A stretch of 64,000 nt of DNA, taken from the NCBI GenBank assembly GCA_963082875.1, contig OY720103.1:434001-498000 (forward strand), in the 5' to 3' direction. Below the pieces are notes generated by a model, which made no database searches, was not told where the DNA came from, and saw only the letters and a list, made by a program, of their open reading frames with translations. Positions 13,665 through 24,123 of the stretch are shown here, piece after piece. Position numbers and translations under genes: made by a program. Origin of the DNA: Corella eumyota. Its lineage: Eukaryota > Chordata > Ascidiacea > Phlebobranchia > Corellidae. Position 1 is the first letter of the stretch, and every line of letters starts with the position of its first letter.

Positions 13665-14100
13665 AATCTTTAAAGTTAAACTTTTTTAAAAAGTTTGTAA
13701 ATTTGTTTATGTTAGAATACTGCAACATATTCACACAATTGTAAGATAGTTTTACTGTGGAATTATATTGTAAGTTTTAAACAATAAAATGTTGACTAAC
13801 CCTAACATTTAAATTGATTTAACCCAACTTTCAATAAAGTTATTTAGCATTATGTTATCTTGTTTTGCTCAAATAATTAACTATCTAAGTCCTTGTGTTT
13901 GATTCCTGCTGTTATTTCTTGAAATAGCAATGATATTTAATATTTTTACATCGTAGTTAGAGATGTGATTAGTATTATATTTCTATCAGTTTAGTAATTT
14001 GGAATACTGAAAAAAACTCATAAAATTAAACAATTTATGTAATAACGTTGTTATAACTAAATCTATTTAATTAGTTTTTATGAGGTCCAGTTATTGCTTA
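13665..14100. other. ELAV-like 3' UTR and spacer
   Basis: AATAAA near 13782 marks a likely 3' end. The rest is AT-rich. Homology with the repeating nucleotidyltransferase unit begins at about 14101 (AGTGTATAGGAGAAAA). Confidence 0.4.
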
Positions 14101-14337
14101 AAAGTGTATAGGAGAAAATATGAAATTATTGTAAAACTGTTTTGGTAAATGACAATAAATATTTTGCCAGTTACTCTTGTATGTTGCATCATAATAATAT
14201 TTATTAACTTGTTTAATGAGTAAACAAAAGGTCTTGTGACTACGTGAGGGTAATATTTGGTTTGGATTTATTACTGCAGATAATATTGTTTGGAATTTTG
14301 TTTCGGAATCATTTTTTTAAAACCTAGGAAATTTAAA

Positions 14338-16764
14338 ATGAAGTTTAAAGAAAAAGAAACTAAACTTGCTGCTGAGTTAAAACAACTTTGTGTAAAAACA
14401 CAAGATGGAAAGTGGAAGGAAAATAAACCACAAGAATCAGCAAAAATTCTCCACAAAATGGGGTTGCTTTATAAGGAGAAAAGTCCTGATAAATTGAGCT
14501 TAATAAGAAGTTGTGCACTTTTAAATTCAGCTATAGTTAGAAATCCTTCAAATGTTGAAACAATTAAGAAAGATCTGGATAATCTTTGCTTACATTTGCT
14601 TAAAATAACTAAAGCTAAAAAGTGTAAGGCAAATTTAAGAAATATTTCTGCAAAAGTTGCTGAAAAAGTTAAAAAACTAAGAGAAAATACTAAAAATAAA
14701 TTGTTGCAGTTAGAACTTATTTCTTATGAAATACCAGAAGCAAAATTAAAACAACTAGAATGTGATAAAATACAAACAGTTTGGGCTATACAAGATGATA
14801 TAGCCAGTCAATACACTTCTATTATGCAATTTATAGCTGAAAAGTGTGTCAAAATCATGGGAAAACCTCCATGTAAATTTGCCATAGCTGGAATGGGGTC
14901 TCTTGCACGAAAAGAAATAACTCCTTACTCTGATTTTGAGCACATTATTTTGCTGGATAACAACAAGAAAGTGGATAACAACAATCTGGAATATTTTAGA
15001 TGGTTTTCTGTCTTTTTTCATTTTATTATCTCCATTTTGGGAGAAACTATTATTCCATGTGTTGCAATTCCATCCTTGAATGATTATTACAACGAAAATG
15101 GAATTGATTGGTTTTTCGACAGTTTTACAAAACAGGGAATTTCTTTAGATGGAATGATGCCACATGCTTGCATTTTTCCACTAGGAAGACAAGAAGGTAC
15201 CACAAACAAGCCATGGTCAACAGAACTAATTCAACCTGTCAGTGAAATGATCAAGTATCTTGACTCTGATGTGGATTTAAAAAATGGTTATCACTTAGCT
15301 GATGTGTTAAAACGAACATGTTTTGTTTATGGAGATGAAGAAATTCACAAACAATATTGTGATCAGGTTAAACAAATCACAAATTTAGTAGATTCTTGTA
15401 AAACTAAATCAAAATTTATTCAGAAAATAAGCGTTCTTGATGTAAGTTTTGTTCCTGGTCTTTTAAACAGTAATTATCATCAATTTAACATAAAAAAGAT
15501 TCTGTATAGAACCATATCATTATTCTTGACGATTATTTGTGATTTTCACAAAGTTTTTACTAATGGATTTAAAGCAATAGATGAGTTAGAAAAAAAAGAA
15601 ATAATTAATTCAGGGACTTCCCATCACCTTAGGTATGCTCTGTCTGTTGCTTGTGAAGTTAGATTAAAACTTTATACAAAAAAACAATGTCAAGAGGGTT
15701 ATATCACCAAAGGAAAAATCTTTGATCATCTAAATTTTAATCCTGCTCAGGAATTAATTCAAGCTGTTGGAGGTGCAAGTATTGTAAGATATTTTGAAAT
15801 TTGGGCAAATTTACAAAACCTGGCAGTCGCTGAGGCAGAATCGGATGATAACAAGTTTTTGGAAAAAATTAACGTTTCGGATCAACAGACTTTACGTTAT
15901 GACTATTGGTGGAGTTTACACTTTTTAAGACAAAATGAAAGAATTATTTCAGAATGGGAAAAAGGAATAGGTACAAAATGGTTAATAAATGATGATCCTG
16001 AAATACATGCCAAATTTTATGTTTGTTGCGCTTTTTTTATAAAAGGATGCTTTACAGAGGCTTTAAATTTGCTTAATCAGCTAATACCTAATTACGAACC
16101 CGGACATGTGTTATATCTTGAATGTTTAAATCTAGAAATACAATGTCTGTTTGTTTTAAAAGATTACAAGCAAATAATAGCAAAATCTCAACCATTTCTC
16201 CAAAAATTTCCTATAGCAAACAATCCTAATATAATAAAGCTCTTAATACTTGATAAATGTGTTCTTTCCTATTTTAATCTTAATGAACCGAAAGATGCCC
16301 TTTCAATTTATTCAAAGCTAATAGATGAAGAAAAACTTTTAAGAATAAAAAACAAAGACATCCTTCTAAAGTATCCTGTTGAGATGTCAAAAATGTTTCT
16401 TGGTGTGGGAAAATGCTATTTAAAACTTGGTGACTTCCACACATCAATATCCTATTTTGAAGATGCACTTTACTTACTAAACAAATCAATAGTTAATCAC
16501 ATATTTATACGATATGACATTTATATTCATTTACACTTTTGCTATGGATTATTTAAAGGGCTCGAAAAAGTTTTAAAGTTTAGCAAGCTATTTATTGAAA
16601 CATACCAGCTTTGTAGTGAAGCTGAAAAACTTATTTTAAAAAAGAAATGCTCAGTCAAATTTCCAGGTAATGGTATATCAGAATTATTTTTCGATCCAGA
16701 TTTTCTTTCTGATCTGTTACAATCAATCGTTAGCCTATGTAGCATTTTGGCTTTAAAATATTAA
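14338..16764 (+). CDS. NTase-TPR protein, tandem copy 1
   Basis: Intronless, 808 aa from ATG 14338; the frame extends upstream to a TTG at 14290 but has no other ATG. Residues ~30-70 (ESAKILHKMGLLYKEKSPDK) look TPR-like. Residues ~184-202, GMGSLARKEITPYSDFEHI, match the GSxxRxExxPxSDxD/E signature of GlnD/DUF294-type nucleotidyltransferases. The D-x-E pair would bind metal, and Asp ~271 (ISLDGMMPHA) is a possible third carboxylate. Residues ~400-480 are helical (GTSHHLRYALSVACEVRLKL), like the helical domain that follows the NTase in that family. The last ~250 residues read as TPR-like helices. Substrate is unknown. A splice-acceptor-like CTGCAG at 14274-14279 just upstream could accept cis- or trans-splicing. 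Its C-terminus runs 10-15 residues beyond copies 2 and 3. Confidence 0.8.
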   Translation: MKFKEKETKLAAELKQLCVKTQDGKWKENKPQESAKILHKMGLLYKEKSPDKLSLIRSCALLNSAIVRNPSNVETIKKDLDNLCLHLLKITKAKKCKANLRNISAKVAEKVKKLRENTKNKLLQLELISYEIPEAKLKQLECDKIQTVWAIQDDIASQYTSIMQFIAEKCVKIMGKPPCKFAIAGMGSLARKEITPYSDFEHIILLDNNKKVDNNNLEYFRWFSVFFHFIISILGETIIPCVAIPSLNDYYNENGIDWFFDSFTKQGISLDGMMPHACIFPLGRQEGTTNKPWSTELIQPVSEMIKYLDSDVDLKNGYHLADVLKRTCFVYGDEEIHKQYCDQVKQITNLVDSCKTKSKFIQKISVLDVSFVPGLLNSNYHQFNIKKILYRTISLFLTIICDFHKVFTNGFKAIDELEKKEIINSGTSHHLRYALSVACEVRLKLYTKKQCQEGYITKGKIFDHLNFNPAQELIQAVGGASIVRYFEIWANLQNLAVAEAESDDNKFLEKINVSDQQTLRYDYWWSLHFLRQNERIISEWEKGIGTKWLINDDPEIHAKFYVCCAFFIKGCFTEALNLLNQLIPNYEPGHVLYLECLNLEIQCLFVLKDYKQIIAKSQPFLQKFPIANNPNIIKLLILDKCVLSYFNLNEPKDALSIYSKLIDEEKLLRIKNKDILLKYPVEMSKMFLGVGKCYLKLGDFHTSISYFEDALYLLNKSIVNHIFIRYDIYIHLHFCYGLFKGLEKVLKFSKLFIETYQLCSEAEKLILKKKCSVKFPGNGISELFFDPDFLSDLLQSIVSLCSILALKY

Positions 16765-17133
16765 CAATATTCTTGGGTAGAACAATGACTGGTAGGGCCA
16801 ATGTTTAATTAAAAAAAACAAATGTTTGCCTTTAACAAGCTTACATTTTTACAATAAGCTATTTTGTATTCATTGTAATTTTTTTTTGTTGGTAAAAACT
16901 TTCAAAATAACCTTATGTTTTTAAGCTTTTAAAAAAGTATATTTTAGATATTGTGCAATTTAATATACAGTTTAAGCTATTAATTTTATATTCAATTTCT
17001 GAGTTCTTTTTTACTGTTAATTTTGTATTACTTCTTTTATAACATTGATTTTGACATTTTTGCATTTAATTCTCATTTAAAAACTTAATAAAAATTGCTT
17101 TAATTCAAAAAACAAAAATATTATTTTACAGCA
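16765..17133. other. Intergenic part of repeat unit 1
   Basis: It is similar to 19993-20402 and 23248-23657, with the shared phrase AACAATGACTGGTAGGGCCA. AT-rich, with a probable 3' UTR and a polypyrimidine tract ending TATTATTTTACAG at 17131. Confidence 0.5.
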
Positions 17134-17208
17134 ATGGCTGACATAAGTAACGTGGTTAAAAAGGCGAACCAAGAACATAATGTGTCAAATATTGGCAATT
17201 TAGCTTAA
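17134..17208 (+). CDS. 24-codon ORF behind a strong splice acceptor, copy 1
   Basis: ATG lies three bases after TATTTTACAG. The peptide begins MADISNVVKKANQEHNVSN and stops at TAA. The same ORF recurs at 20403 and 23658 with one Ile/Met change, one silent change and a final Ala/Val change; the stop is kept, though TAA becomes TAG. It could be a short trans-spliced ORF or a leftover exon of another gene, since the frame after the stop continues ACHAKALKTFYSKFKP. Function is unknown. Confidence 0.3.
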   Translation: MADISNVVKKANQEHNVSNIGNLA

Positions 17209-17598
17209 GCATGTCACGCCAAGGCCCTAAAAACCTTTTACTCCAAATTTAAACCCACCTTGGTATTTAAATAAACTGTAAAAAAAATTTTTGTCAATAT
17301 TAAAGCATTTTATGAAATAGGAAAAATTTTACAGCCTGGTCAACTAAAATATTCTCCAAAAGAGTGTATAGAGAAAATGTAAACACATTGTTAAAGCTAT
17401 TTTGTTAAATGACAATAAATATTTTGCCTGTTACTCTTGTATGTTGCATCATAATAATATTTATTGACTTGTTTGAAGAGTAAACAAAAGGTCTTGTGAC
17501 TACGTGAGGGTAATATTTGGTTTGGATTTATTACTGCAGGTAATATTGTTTGGAATTTTGTTTCGGAATCTTTTTTTTTTAAAACAAGAAAATTTAAA
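17209..17598. other. Intergenic part of repeat unit, upstream of copy 2
   Basis: It is shared with the upstream regions of copies 1, 3 and 4, including ATGACAATAAATATTTTGCC and TACTCTTGTATGTTGCATCA. It ends in an acceptor-like ACTGCAG near 17539. Promoter or 5' UTR function is likely. Confidence 0.45.
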
Positions 17599-19992
17599 AT
17601 GAAGTTTTTAGAAAAAGAAATTAAACTTGCTGCTGAGTTAAAACAACTTTGTGTAGAAACACAAGATGGAAAGTGGAAGGAAAATAAACCACAAGAATCA
17701 GCAAAAATTCTCCACAAAATGGGGTTGCTTTATAAGGAGAAAAGTCCTGATAAATTGAGCTTGATAAGAAGTTGTGCACTTTTAAATTCAGCTATAGTGA
17801 GAAATCCTTTAAACGTTAAAAAAATTCAGAAAGATCTGGATAATCTTTGCTTACATTTGCTTAAAATAACTAAAGCTAAAAAGTGTAAGGCAAATTTAAG
17901 AAATATTTCTGCAAAAGTTGCTGAAAAAGTCAAAAAACTAAGAGAAAATACTGAAAATAAATTGTTGCAGTTAGAACATATTCCTTTTAACATACCAGAA
18001 GCAAAATTAAAACAACTGGAATATGATAAAATACAAATAGTTTGTGCCATACAAGATGATATAGCCAGTCAATACACTTCTATCATGCAATTTATAGCTG
18101 AAAAGTGTGTCAAAATCATGGGAAAACCTCCATGTAAATTTGCCCTAGCTGGAATGGGGTCTCTTGCACGAAAAGAAATAACTCCTTACTCTGATTTTGA
18201 GCACATTATTTTGCTGGATGACAACAAGAAAGTGGATAACAACACTCTGGAATATTTTAGATGGTTTTCTGTCATTTTTCATTTTATTATCATAAATTCA
18301 GGTGAAACTATTATTCCAAGTGTTGCAATTCCATCTTTAAATGATTTTACCAATGAAAATAATGGTGACTGGTTTTTTGATAGTTTTACAAAGCGAGGAA
18401 TTTCTTTTGATGGAATGATGCCACATGCTTGCAAGTTTCCACTAGGAAGACAAGAAGGTACCACAAACAAGCCATGGCCAACAGAACTAATTCAACCTGT
18501 CAGCGAAATGATTAAGTATCTTAATTCTGATAAGGATTTAAAGAACGGTTATCACTTAGCAGATGTGTTAAAACGAACATGTTTTGTTTATGGAGATGAA
18601 GAAATTCACAAACAATATTGTGATTGGATTAAACAAATCACATATCTTGAGGATTCATTTAAAACAAAACCAATTTGTATTCAAAGACTAAAAAAACTTG
18701 ATGTAGTTTTTATTCCTAACTTATTAAATAGTGATTGTCAGCAGTTTAACATGAAAAAAATTGTCTACAGAACCATATCCTTATTCTTGACGATTATTTG
18801 TGATTTTCACAAAGTTTTTACTAATGGATTTAAAGCAATAGATGAGTTAGAAAAAAAAGAAATAATTGATTCAGGAACTTCCCATCATCTTAAGTATGCC
18901 CTGTCTGTTGCTTGTGAAGTTAGACTAAAACTTTATACAAAAAAACAAGGTCAAGATGATTACATTGATAAAGGAAAAACTTTTAATGGTTTAGATGTTA
19001 ATCCTGCTCGGGAGTTAATTGAAGCTGTTGGGGCAGCTAGTCTCGTAAGATATTTTGAAATTTGGGCAAATTTACAAAACTTGGCAGTCGCTGAGGCAGA
19101 ATCGGATGACAACAAGTTTTTGGAAAAAATTAACGTTTCGGATCAACAGACTTTACGTTATGACTATTGGTGGAGTTTACACTTTTTAAGACAAAATGAA
19201 AAAATTATTTCAGAATGGGAAAAGGGAACATGTACAAAATGGTTAATAAAAGATGATCTTGAAATAAAAGCCAAATTTTATGTTTGTTGCGCTTTTTTTA
19301 TGAAAAAATGCTTTACAAAGGCTTTAAATTTGCTTAAACAGCTAATACCTAATTACAAACCCCGACAGGTGTTCTATCTTTCATGTTTAAATCTAGAAAT
19401 ACAATGTCTGTTTGTTTTAGAAGATTATAAGAAAGTAATAGAAAAATCTCAACCATTTCTCCAAAAATTTCCTATAGAAAACAACCCTATTTTAACACAG
19501 CTCTCAATACTACAAAAATCTGCTATTTCCAATTTTCATCTTGATGAACCAAAAGATGCCCTTTCAATTTATTCAAAGCTAATAGATGACGAAAAACTCT
19601 TGAGAATAAAAAACAAAGACATCCTTCTAAAGCATCCTGTTGAGATGTCAGGAATGTTTCTTGGTGTGGGAAAATGCTATTTAATACTTGGTGTCTTCCG
19701 CACATCAATATCCTATTTTGAAGATGCACTTAACTTACTAAACAAATCAACAGTTAATCACATATTTTTACGATATAACATTTATATTCATTTACACTTT
19801 TGCTATGGATTATTTAAAGAGCAAGAAAAAGTTTCAAAGTTTTTCAAGCTATTTATTGAAACATACCATCTTTGTAGTGGAGATGAAAAACTTATTTTAA
19901 AAAAGAATTCCTCAGTCAAATTCCTAGGTAATGGTATATCAGAATTAATTTACGATCCAGATTTTCTTTCTGATCTGTTACCAATAATGTAG
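17599..19992 (+). CDS. NTase-TPR protein, tandem copy 2
   Basis: Intronless, 797 aa. Here the upstream frame is not open, which supports the ATG of MKFLEKE as the true start for all four copies. The NTase signature GMGSLARKEITPYSDFEHI and the ISFDGMMPHA segment are intact. The segment around CDWIKQITYLEDSFKTKP matches copy 3 rather than copies 1 and 4. From about residue 450 to the end the protein is identical or almost identical to copy 3, and the DNA differs by only isolated bases. The C-terminus ends SDLLPIM. Same predicted architecture as copy 1: TPR-like N-terminus, NTase, helical domain, TPR-like C-terminus. Recent unequal crossing-over or gene conversion is the natural reading. Confidence 0.8.
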   Translation: MKFLEKEIKLAAELKQLCVETQDGKWKENKPQESAKILHKMGLLYKEKSPDKLSLIRSCALLNSAIVRNPLNVKKIQKDLDNLCLHLLKITKAKKCKANLRNISAKVAEKVKKLRENTENKLLQLEHIPFNIPEAKLKQLEYDKIQIVCAIQDDIASQYTSIMQFIAEKCVKIMGKPPCKFALAGMGSLARKEITPYSDFEHIILLDDNKKVDNNTLEYFRWFSVIFHFIIINSGETIIPSVAIPSLNDFTNENNGDWFFDSFTKRGISFDGMMPHACKFPLGRQEGTTNKPWPTELIQPVSEMIKYLNSDKDLKNGYHLADVLKRTCFVYGDEEIHKQYCDWIKQITYLEDSFKTKPICIQRLKKLDVVFIPNLLNSDCQQFNMKKIVYRTISLFLTIICDFHKVFTNGFKAIDELEKKEIIDSGTSHHLKYALSVACEVRLKLYTKKQGQDDYIDKGKTFNGLDVNPARELIEAVGAASLVRYFEIWANLQNLAVAEAESDDNKFLEKINVSDQQTLRYDYWWSLHFLRQNEKIISEWEKGTCTKWLIKDDLEIKAKFYVCCAFFMKKCFTKALNLLKQLIPNYKPRQVFYLSCLNLEIQCLFVLEDYKKVIEKSQPFLQKFPIENNPILTQLSILQKSAISNFHLDEPKDALSIYSKLIDDEKLLRIKNKDILLKHPVEMSGMFLGVGKCYLILGVFRTSISYFEDALNLLNKSTVNHIFLRYNIYIHLHFCYGLFKEQEKVSKFFKLFIETYHLCSGDEKLILKKNSSVKFLGNGISELIYDPDFLSDLLPIM

Positions 19993-20868
19993 CAATTCGG
20001 CTTTAAAATGTAGCAATTTGGCTTTAAAATATTAACAATATTCTTGGGTAGAACAATGACTGGTAGGGCCAATGTTTAATTAAAAAAAACAAATGTTTGC
20101 CTTTAACAAGCTTACATTTTTACAATAAGCTATTTTGTATTCGTTGTAATTTTTTTTTGTTGGCAAAAACTTTTAAAATAACCTTATGTTATTAAGCTTT
20201 TAAAAAAGTATATTTTAAATATTGTACGATTTAATGTACAGTTTAAGCTATTAATTTTATATTCAATTTCTGAGTTCTTTTTTACTTTTAATTTTGTATT
20301 ACTTCTTTTAAAACATTGATTTTGACATTTTTGCATTTAATTCTCATTTAAACTTAATAAAAATTGCTTTAATTCAAAAAACAAAAATATTATTTTACAG
20401 CAATGGCTGACATGAGTAACGTGGTTAAAAAGGCGAACCAAGAACACAATGTGTCAAATATTGGCAATTTAGTTTAGGCATGTCACGCCAAGGCCCTAAA
20501 AACCTTTTACTCTAAATTTAAACCCACCTTAGTATGTAAATAAACTGTGAAAAAAATTTTTTGTCAATATTAAAGCATTTTATAAAATAGAAAAAAATTT
20601 TACAGCATGGTCAACTAAAATATTCTCCAAAAGAGTGTATAGAGGAAAATGTAAACACATTGTTAAAGCTATTTTGTTAAATGACAATAAATATTTTGCC
20701 AGTTACTCTTGTATGTTGCATCATAATAATATTTATTAACTTGTTTAATGAGTAACAAAAGGTCTTGTGACTACATGAGGGTAATATTTGGTTTGGATTT
20801 ATTACTGCAGGTAATATTGTTTGGAATTTTGTTTCGGAATCAATTTTTTAAAACCTAGAAAATTTAAA
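19993..20868. other. Repeat-unit spacer between copies 2 and 3
   Basis: It carries the 24-codon ORF at 20403-20477 and the acceptor-like site near 20810. It is nearly identical to 23248-24123, the spacer after copy 3. Confidence 0.6.
20403..20477 (+). CDS. 24-codon ORF behind a strong splice acceptor, copy 2
   Basis: The peptide begins MADMSNVVKKANQEHNVSN and stops at TAG; ATG follows TTTTACAGCA directly. See the copy at 17134 for discussion. It is identical to the third copy. Confidence 0.3.
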   Translation: MADMSNVVKKANQEHNVSNIGNLV

Positions 20869-23247
20869 ATGAAGTTTAAAGAAAAAGAAATTAAATTTGC
20901 TGCTGAGTTAAAACAACTTTGTGTAGAAACACAAGATGGAAAGTGGAAGGAAAATAAACCACAAGAATCAGCAAAAATTCTCCACAAAATGGGGCTGCTT
21001 TATAAGGAGAAAAGTCCTGATAAATTGAGCTTGATAAGAAGTTGTGCACTTTTAAATTCAGCTATAGTGAGAAATCCTTTAAATGTTGAAACAATTAAGA
21101 AGGATCTGGATAATCTTTGCTTACATTTGCTTAAAATATCGAAAGCAGATCAACCTTTATCAAATTTAACAAATATTTCTGCAAAAGTTGCTGAAAAAGT
21201 TAAAAAATTGAGAGAAAATAGTGAAAATAAATTGTCACAGTTAAGACATATTCCTTATAAAATATCAGAAGCAAAATTAAAACAATTGGAATGTGCTAAA
21301 ATACAAACAGTTTGTGCTATACAAGATGATATAGCCAATCAATACACTTCTTTCATGCAATTTATAGCTAAAAAGTGTGTCAAAATCATGGGAAAACCTC
21401 CATGTAAATTTGCCATATCTGGAATGGGGTCTCTTGCACGAAATGAAATAACTCCTTACTCTGATTTTGAGCACATTATTTTGCTGGAGGAAAACAACAC
21501 TCTGGAATATTTTAGATGGTTTTCTGTAATTTTTCATTTTATTATCATGAATTTAGGAGAAACTATTATTCCAAGTGTTGCAATTCTATCTTTAAATGAT
21601 TTTACAACTAAAAATAATGGTGACTGGTTCTTTGACAATTTTACAAAACGAGGAGTTTCCTTTGATGGAATGATGCCACATGCTTGCAAGTTTCCACTAG
21701 GAAGACAAGAAGGTACCACAAACAAGCCATGGTCAACAGAACTAATTCAACCTGTCAATGAAATGATCAAATATCTTGACTCTGATGTGGATTTAAAGAA
21801 CGGCTATCACTTAGCTGATGTGTTGAAACAAACATGTTTTGTTTATGGAGATGAAGAAATTCACAAACAATATTGTGATTGGATTAAACAAATCACATAT
21901 CTTGAGGATTCATTTAAAACAAAACCAATTTGTATTCAAAGACTAAAAAAACTTGATGTAGTTTTTATTCCTAACTTATTAAATAGTGATTGTCAGCAAT
22001 TTAATATGAAACAAATTGTCTACAGAACCATATCCTTATTCTTGACGATTATTTGTGATTTTTGCAAAGTTTTTTTCACTGGATTTGAAGCAATAAATGA
22101 GTTAGAAAATCAAGAAATAATTGATTCAGGGACTTCCCATCATCTTAAGTATGCCCTGTCTGTTGCTTGTGAAGTTAGACTAAAACTTTATACAAAAAAA
22201 CAAGGTCAAGATGATTACATTGATAAAGGAAAAACTTTTAATGGTTTAGATGTTAATCCTGCTCGGGAGTTAATTGAAGCTGTTGGGGCAGCTAGTCTCG
22301 TAAGATATTTTGAAATTTGGGCAAATTTACAAAACTTGGCAGTCGCTGAGGCAGAATCGGATGATAACAAGTTTTTGGAAAAAATTAACGTTTCGGATCA
22401 ACAGACTTTACGTTATGACTATTGGTGGAGTTTACACTTTTTAAGACAAAATGAAAAAATTATTTCAGAATGGGAAAAGGGAACATGTACAAAATGGTTA
22501 ATAAAAGATGATCTTGAAATAAAAGCCAAATTTTATGTTTGTTGCGCTTTTTTTATGAAAAAATGCTTTACAAAGGCTTTAAATTTGCTTAAACAGCTAA
22601 TACCTAATTACAAACCCCGACAGGTGTTCTATCTTTCATGTTTAAATCTAGAAATACAATGTCTGTTTGTTTTAGAAGATTATAAGAAAGTAATAGAAAA
22701 ATCTCAACCATTTCTCCAAAAATTTCCTATAGAAAACAACCCTATTTTAACACAGCTCTCAATACTACAAAAATCTGCTATTTCCAATTTTCATCTTGAT
22801 GAACCAAAAGATGCCCTTTCAATTTATTCAAAGCTAATAGATGACGAAAAACTCTTGAGAATAAAAAACAAAGACATCCTTCTAAAGCATCCTGTTGAGA
22901 TGTCAGGAATGTTTCTTGGTGTGGGAAAATGCTATTTAATACTTGGTGTCTTCCGCACATCAATATCCTATTTTGAAGATGCACTTAACTTACTAAACAA
23001 ATCAACAGTTAATCACATATTTTTACGATATAACATTTATATTCATTTACACTTTTGCTATGGATTATTTAAAGAGCAAGAAAAAGTTTCAAAGTTTTTC
23101 AAGCTATTTATTGAAACATACCATCTTTGTAGTGGAGATGAAAAACTTATTTTAAAAAAGAATTCCTCAGTCAAATTCCTAGGTAATGGTATATCAGAAT
23201 TAATTTACGATCCAGATTTTCTTTCTGATCTGTTACCAATAATGTAG
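20869..23247 (+). CDS. NTase-TPR protein, tandem copy 3
   Basis: Intronless, 792 aa from ATG 20869. The NTase signature reads GMGSLARNEITPYSDFEHI, so both acidic residues are kept. The variable loop after it is shorter (LLEENNTLEYF instead of LLDDNKKVDNNTLEYF). Residues ~110-125 (KADQPLSNLTNISAK) differ from all other copies, but the 3' half equals copy 2. The segment FCKVFFTGFEAINELENQE is partly like copy 4. It is thus a mosaic. Function is as for copy 1: a putative nucleotidyltransferase with TPR-type interaction helices, substrate unknown. Confidence 0.8.
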   Translation: MKFKEKEIKFAAELKQLCVETQDGKWKENKPQESAKILHKMGLLYKEKSPDKLSLIRSCALLNSAIVRNPLNVETIKKDLDNLCLHLLKISKADQPLSNLTNISAKVAEKVKKLRENSENKLSQLRHIPYKISEAKLKQLECAKIQTVCAIQDDIANQYTSFMQFIAKKCVKIMGKPPCKFAISGMGSLARNEITPYSDFEHIILLEENNTLEYFRWFSVIFHFIIMNLGETIIPSVAILSLNDFTTKNNGDWFFDNFTKRGVSFDGMMPHACKFPLGRQEGTTNKPWSTELIQPVNEMIKYLDSDVDLKNGYHLADVLKQTCFVYGDEEIHKQYCDWIKQITYLEDSFKTKPICIQRLKKLDVVFIPNLLNSDCQQFNMKQIVYRTISLFLTIICDFCKVFFTGFEAINELENQEIIDSGTSHHLKYALSVACEVRLKLYTKKQGQDDYIDKGKTFNGLDVNPARELIEAVGAASLVRYFEIWANLQNLAVAEAESDDNKFLEKINVSDQQTLRYDYWWSLHFLRQNEKIISEWEKGTCTKWLIKDDLEIKAKFYVCCAFFMKKCFTKALNLLKQLIPNYKPRQVFYLSCLNLEIQCLFVLEDYKKVIEKSQPFLQKFPIENNPILTQLSILQKSAISNFHLDEPKDALSIYSKLIDDEKLLRIKNKDILLKHPVEMSGMFLGVGKCYLILGVFRTSISYFEDALNLLNKSTVNHIFLRYNIYIHLHFCYGLFKEQEKVSKFFKLFIETYHLCSGDEKLILKKNSSVKFLGNGISELIYDPDFLSDLLPIM

Positions 23248-24123
23248 CAATTCGGCTTTAAAATGTAGCAATTTGGCTTTAAAATATTAACAATATTCTT
23301 GGGTAGAACAATGACTGGTAGGGCCAATGTTTAATTAAAAAAAACAAATGTTTGCCTTTAACAAGCTTACATTTTTACAATAAGCTATTTTGTATTCGTT
23401 GTAATTTTTTTTTGTTGGCAAAAACTTTTAAAATAACCTTATGTTATTAAGCTTTTAAAAAAGTATATTTTAAATATTGTACGATTTAATGTACAGTTTA
23501 AGCTATTAATTTTATATTCAATTTCTGAGTTCTTTTTTACTTTTAATTTTGTATTACTTCTTTTAAAACATTGATTTTGACATTTTTGCATTTAATTCTC
23601 ATTTAAACTTAATAAAAATTGCTTTAATTCAAAAAACAAAAATATTATTTTACAGCAATGGCTGACATGAGTAACGTGGTTAAAAAGGCGAACCAAGAAC
23701 ACAATGTGTCAAATATTGGCAATTTAGTTTAGGCATGTCACGCCAAGGCCCTAAAAACCTTTTACTCCAAATTTAAACCCACCTTAGTATGTAAATAAAC
23801 TGTGAAAAAAATTTTTTGTCAATATTAAAGCATTTTATAAAATAGGAAAAATTTTACAGCCTGGTCAACTAAAATATTCTCCAAAAGAGTGTATAGAGGA
23901 AAATGTAAACACATTGTTAAAGCTATTTTGTTAAATGACAATAAATATTTTGCCAGTTACTCTTGTATGTTGCATCATAATAATATTTATTAACTTGTTT
24001 AATGAGTAAACAAAAGGTCTTGTGACTACGTGAGGGTAATATTTGGTTTGGATTTATTACTGCAGGTAATATTGATTGGAATTTTGTTTCATAATCATTT
24101 TTTTAAAACTTAGAAAATTTAAA
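23248..24123. other. Repeat-unit spacer between copies 3 and 4
   Basis: Nearly identical to 19993-20868. It holds the third 24-codon ORF (23658-23732) and an acceptor-like ACTGCAG near 24065. Confidence 0.6.
23658..23732 (+). CDS. 24-codon ORF behind a strong splice acceptor, copy 3
   Basis: Same peptide as at 20403. No such ORF follows copy 4, so it belongs to the repeating unit between neighbouring genes. Confidence 0.3.
   Translation: MADMSNVVKKANQEHNVSNIGNLV

Noticed and set aside
14755-15021. Minus-strand ORFs inside the NTase-TPR genes
   Set aside because: They are shadows recurring in all copies opposite the conserved coding frame.
17134-17270. Recoded stop (selenocysteine-type read-through) in the 24-codon ORF
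   Set aside because: The stop is TAA or TAG, not TGA, and no hairpin element was seen; leftover exon sequence is simpler.
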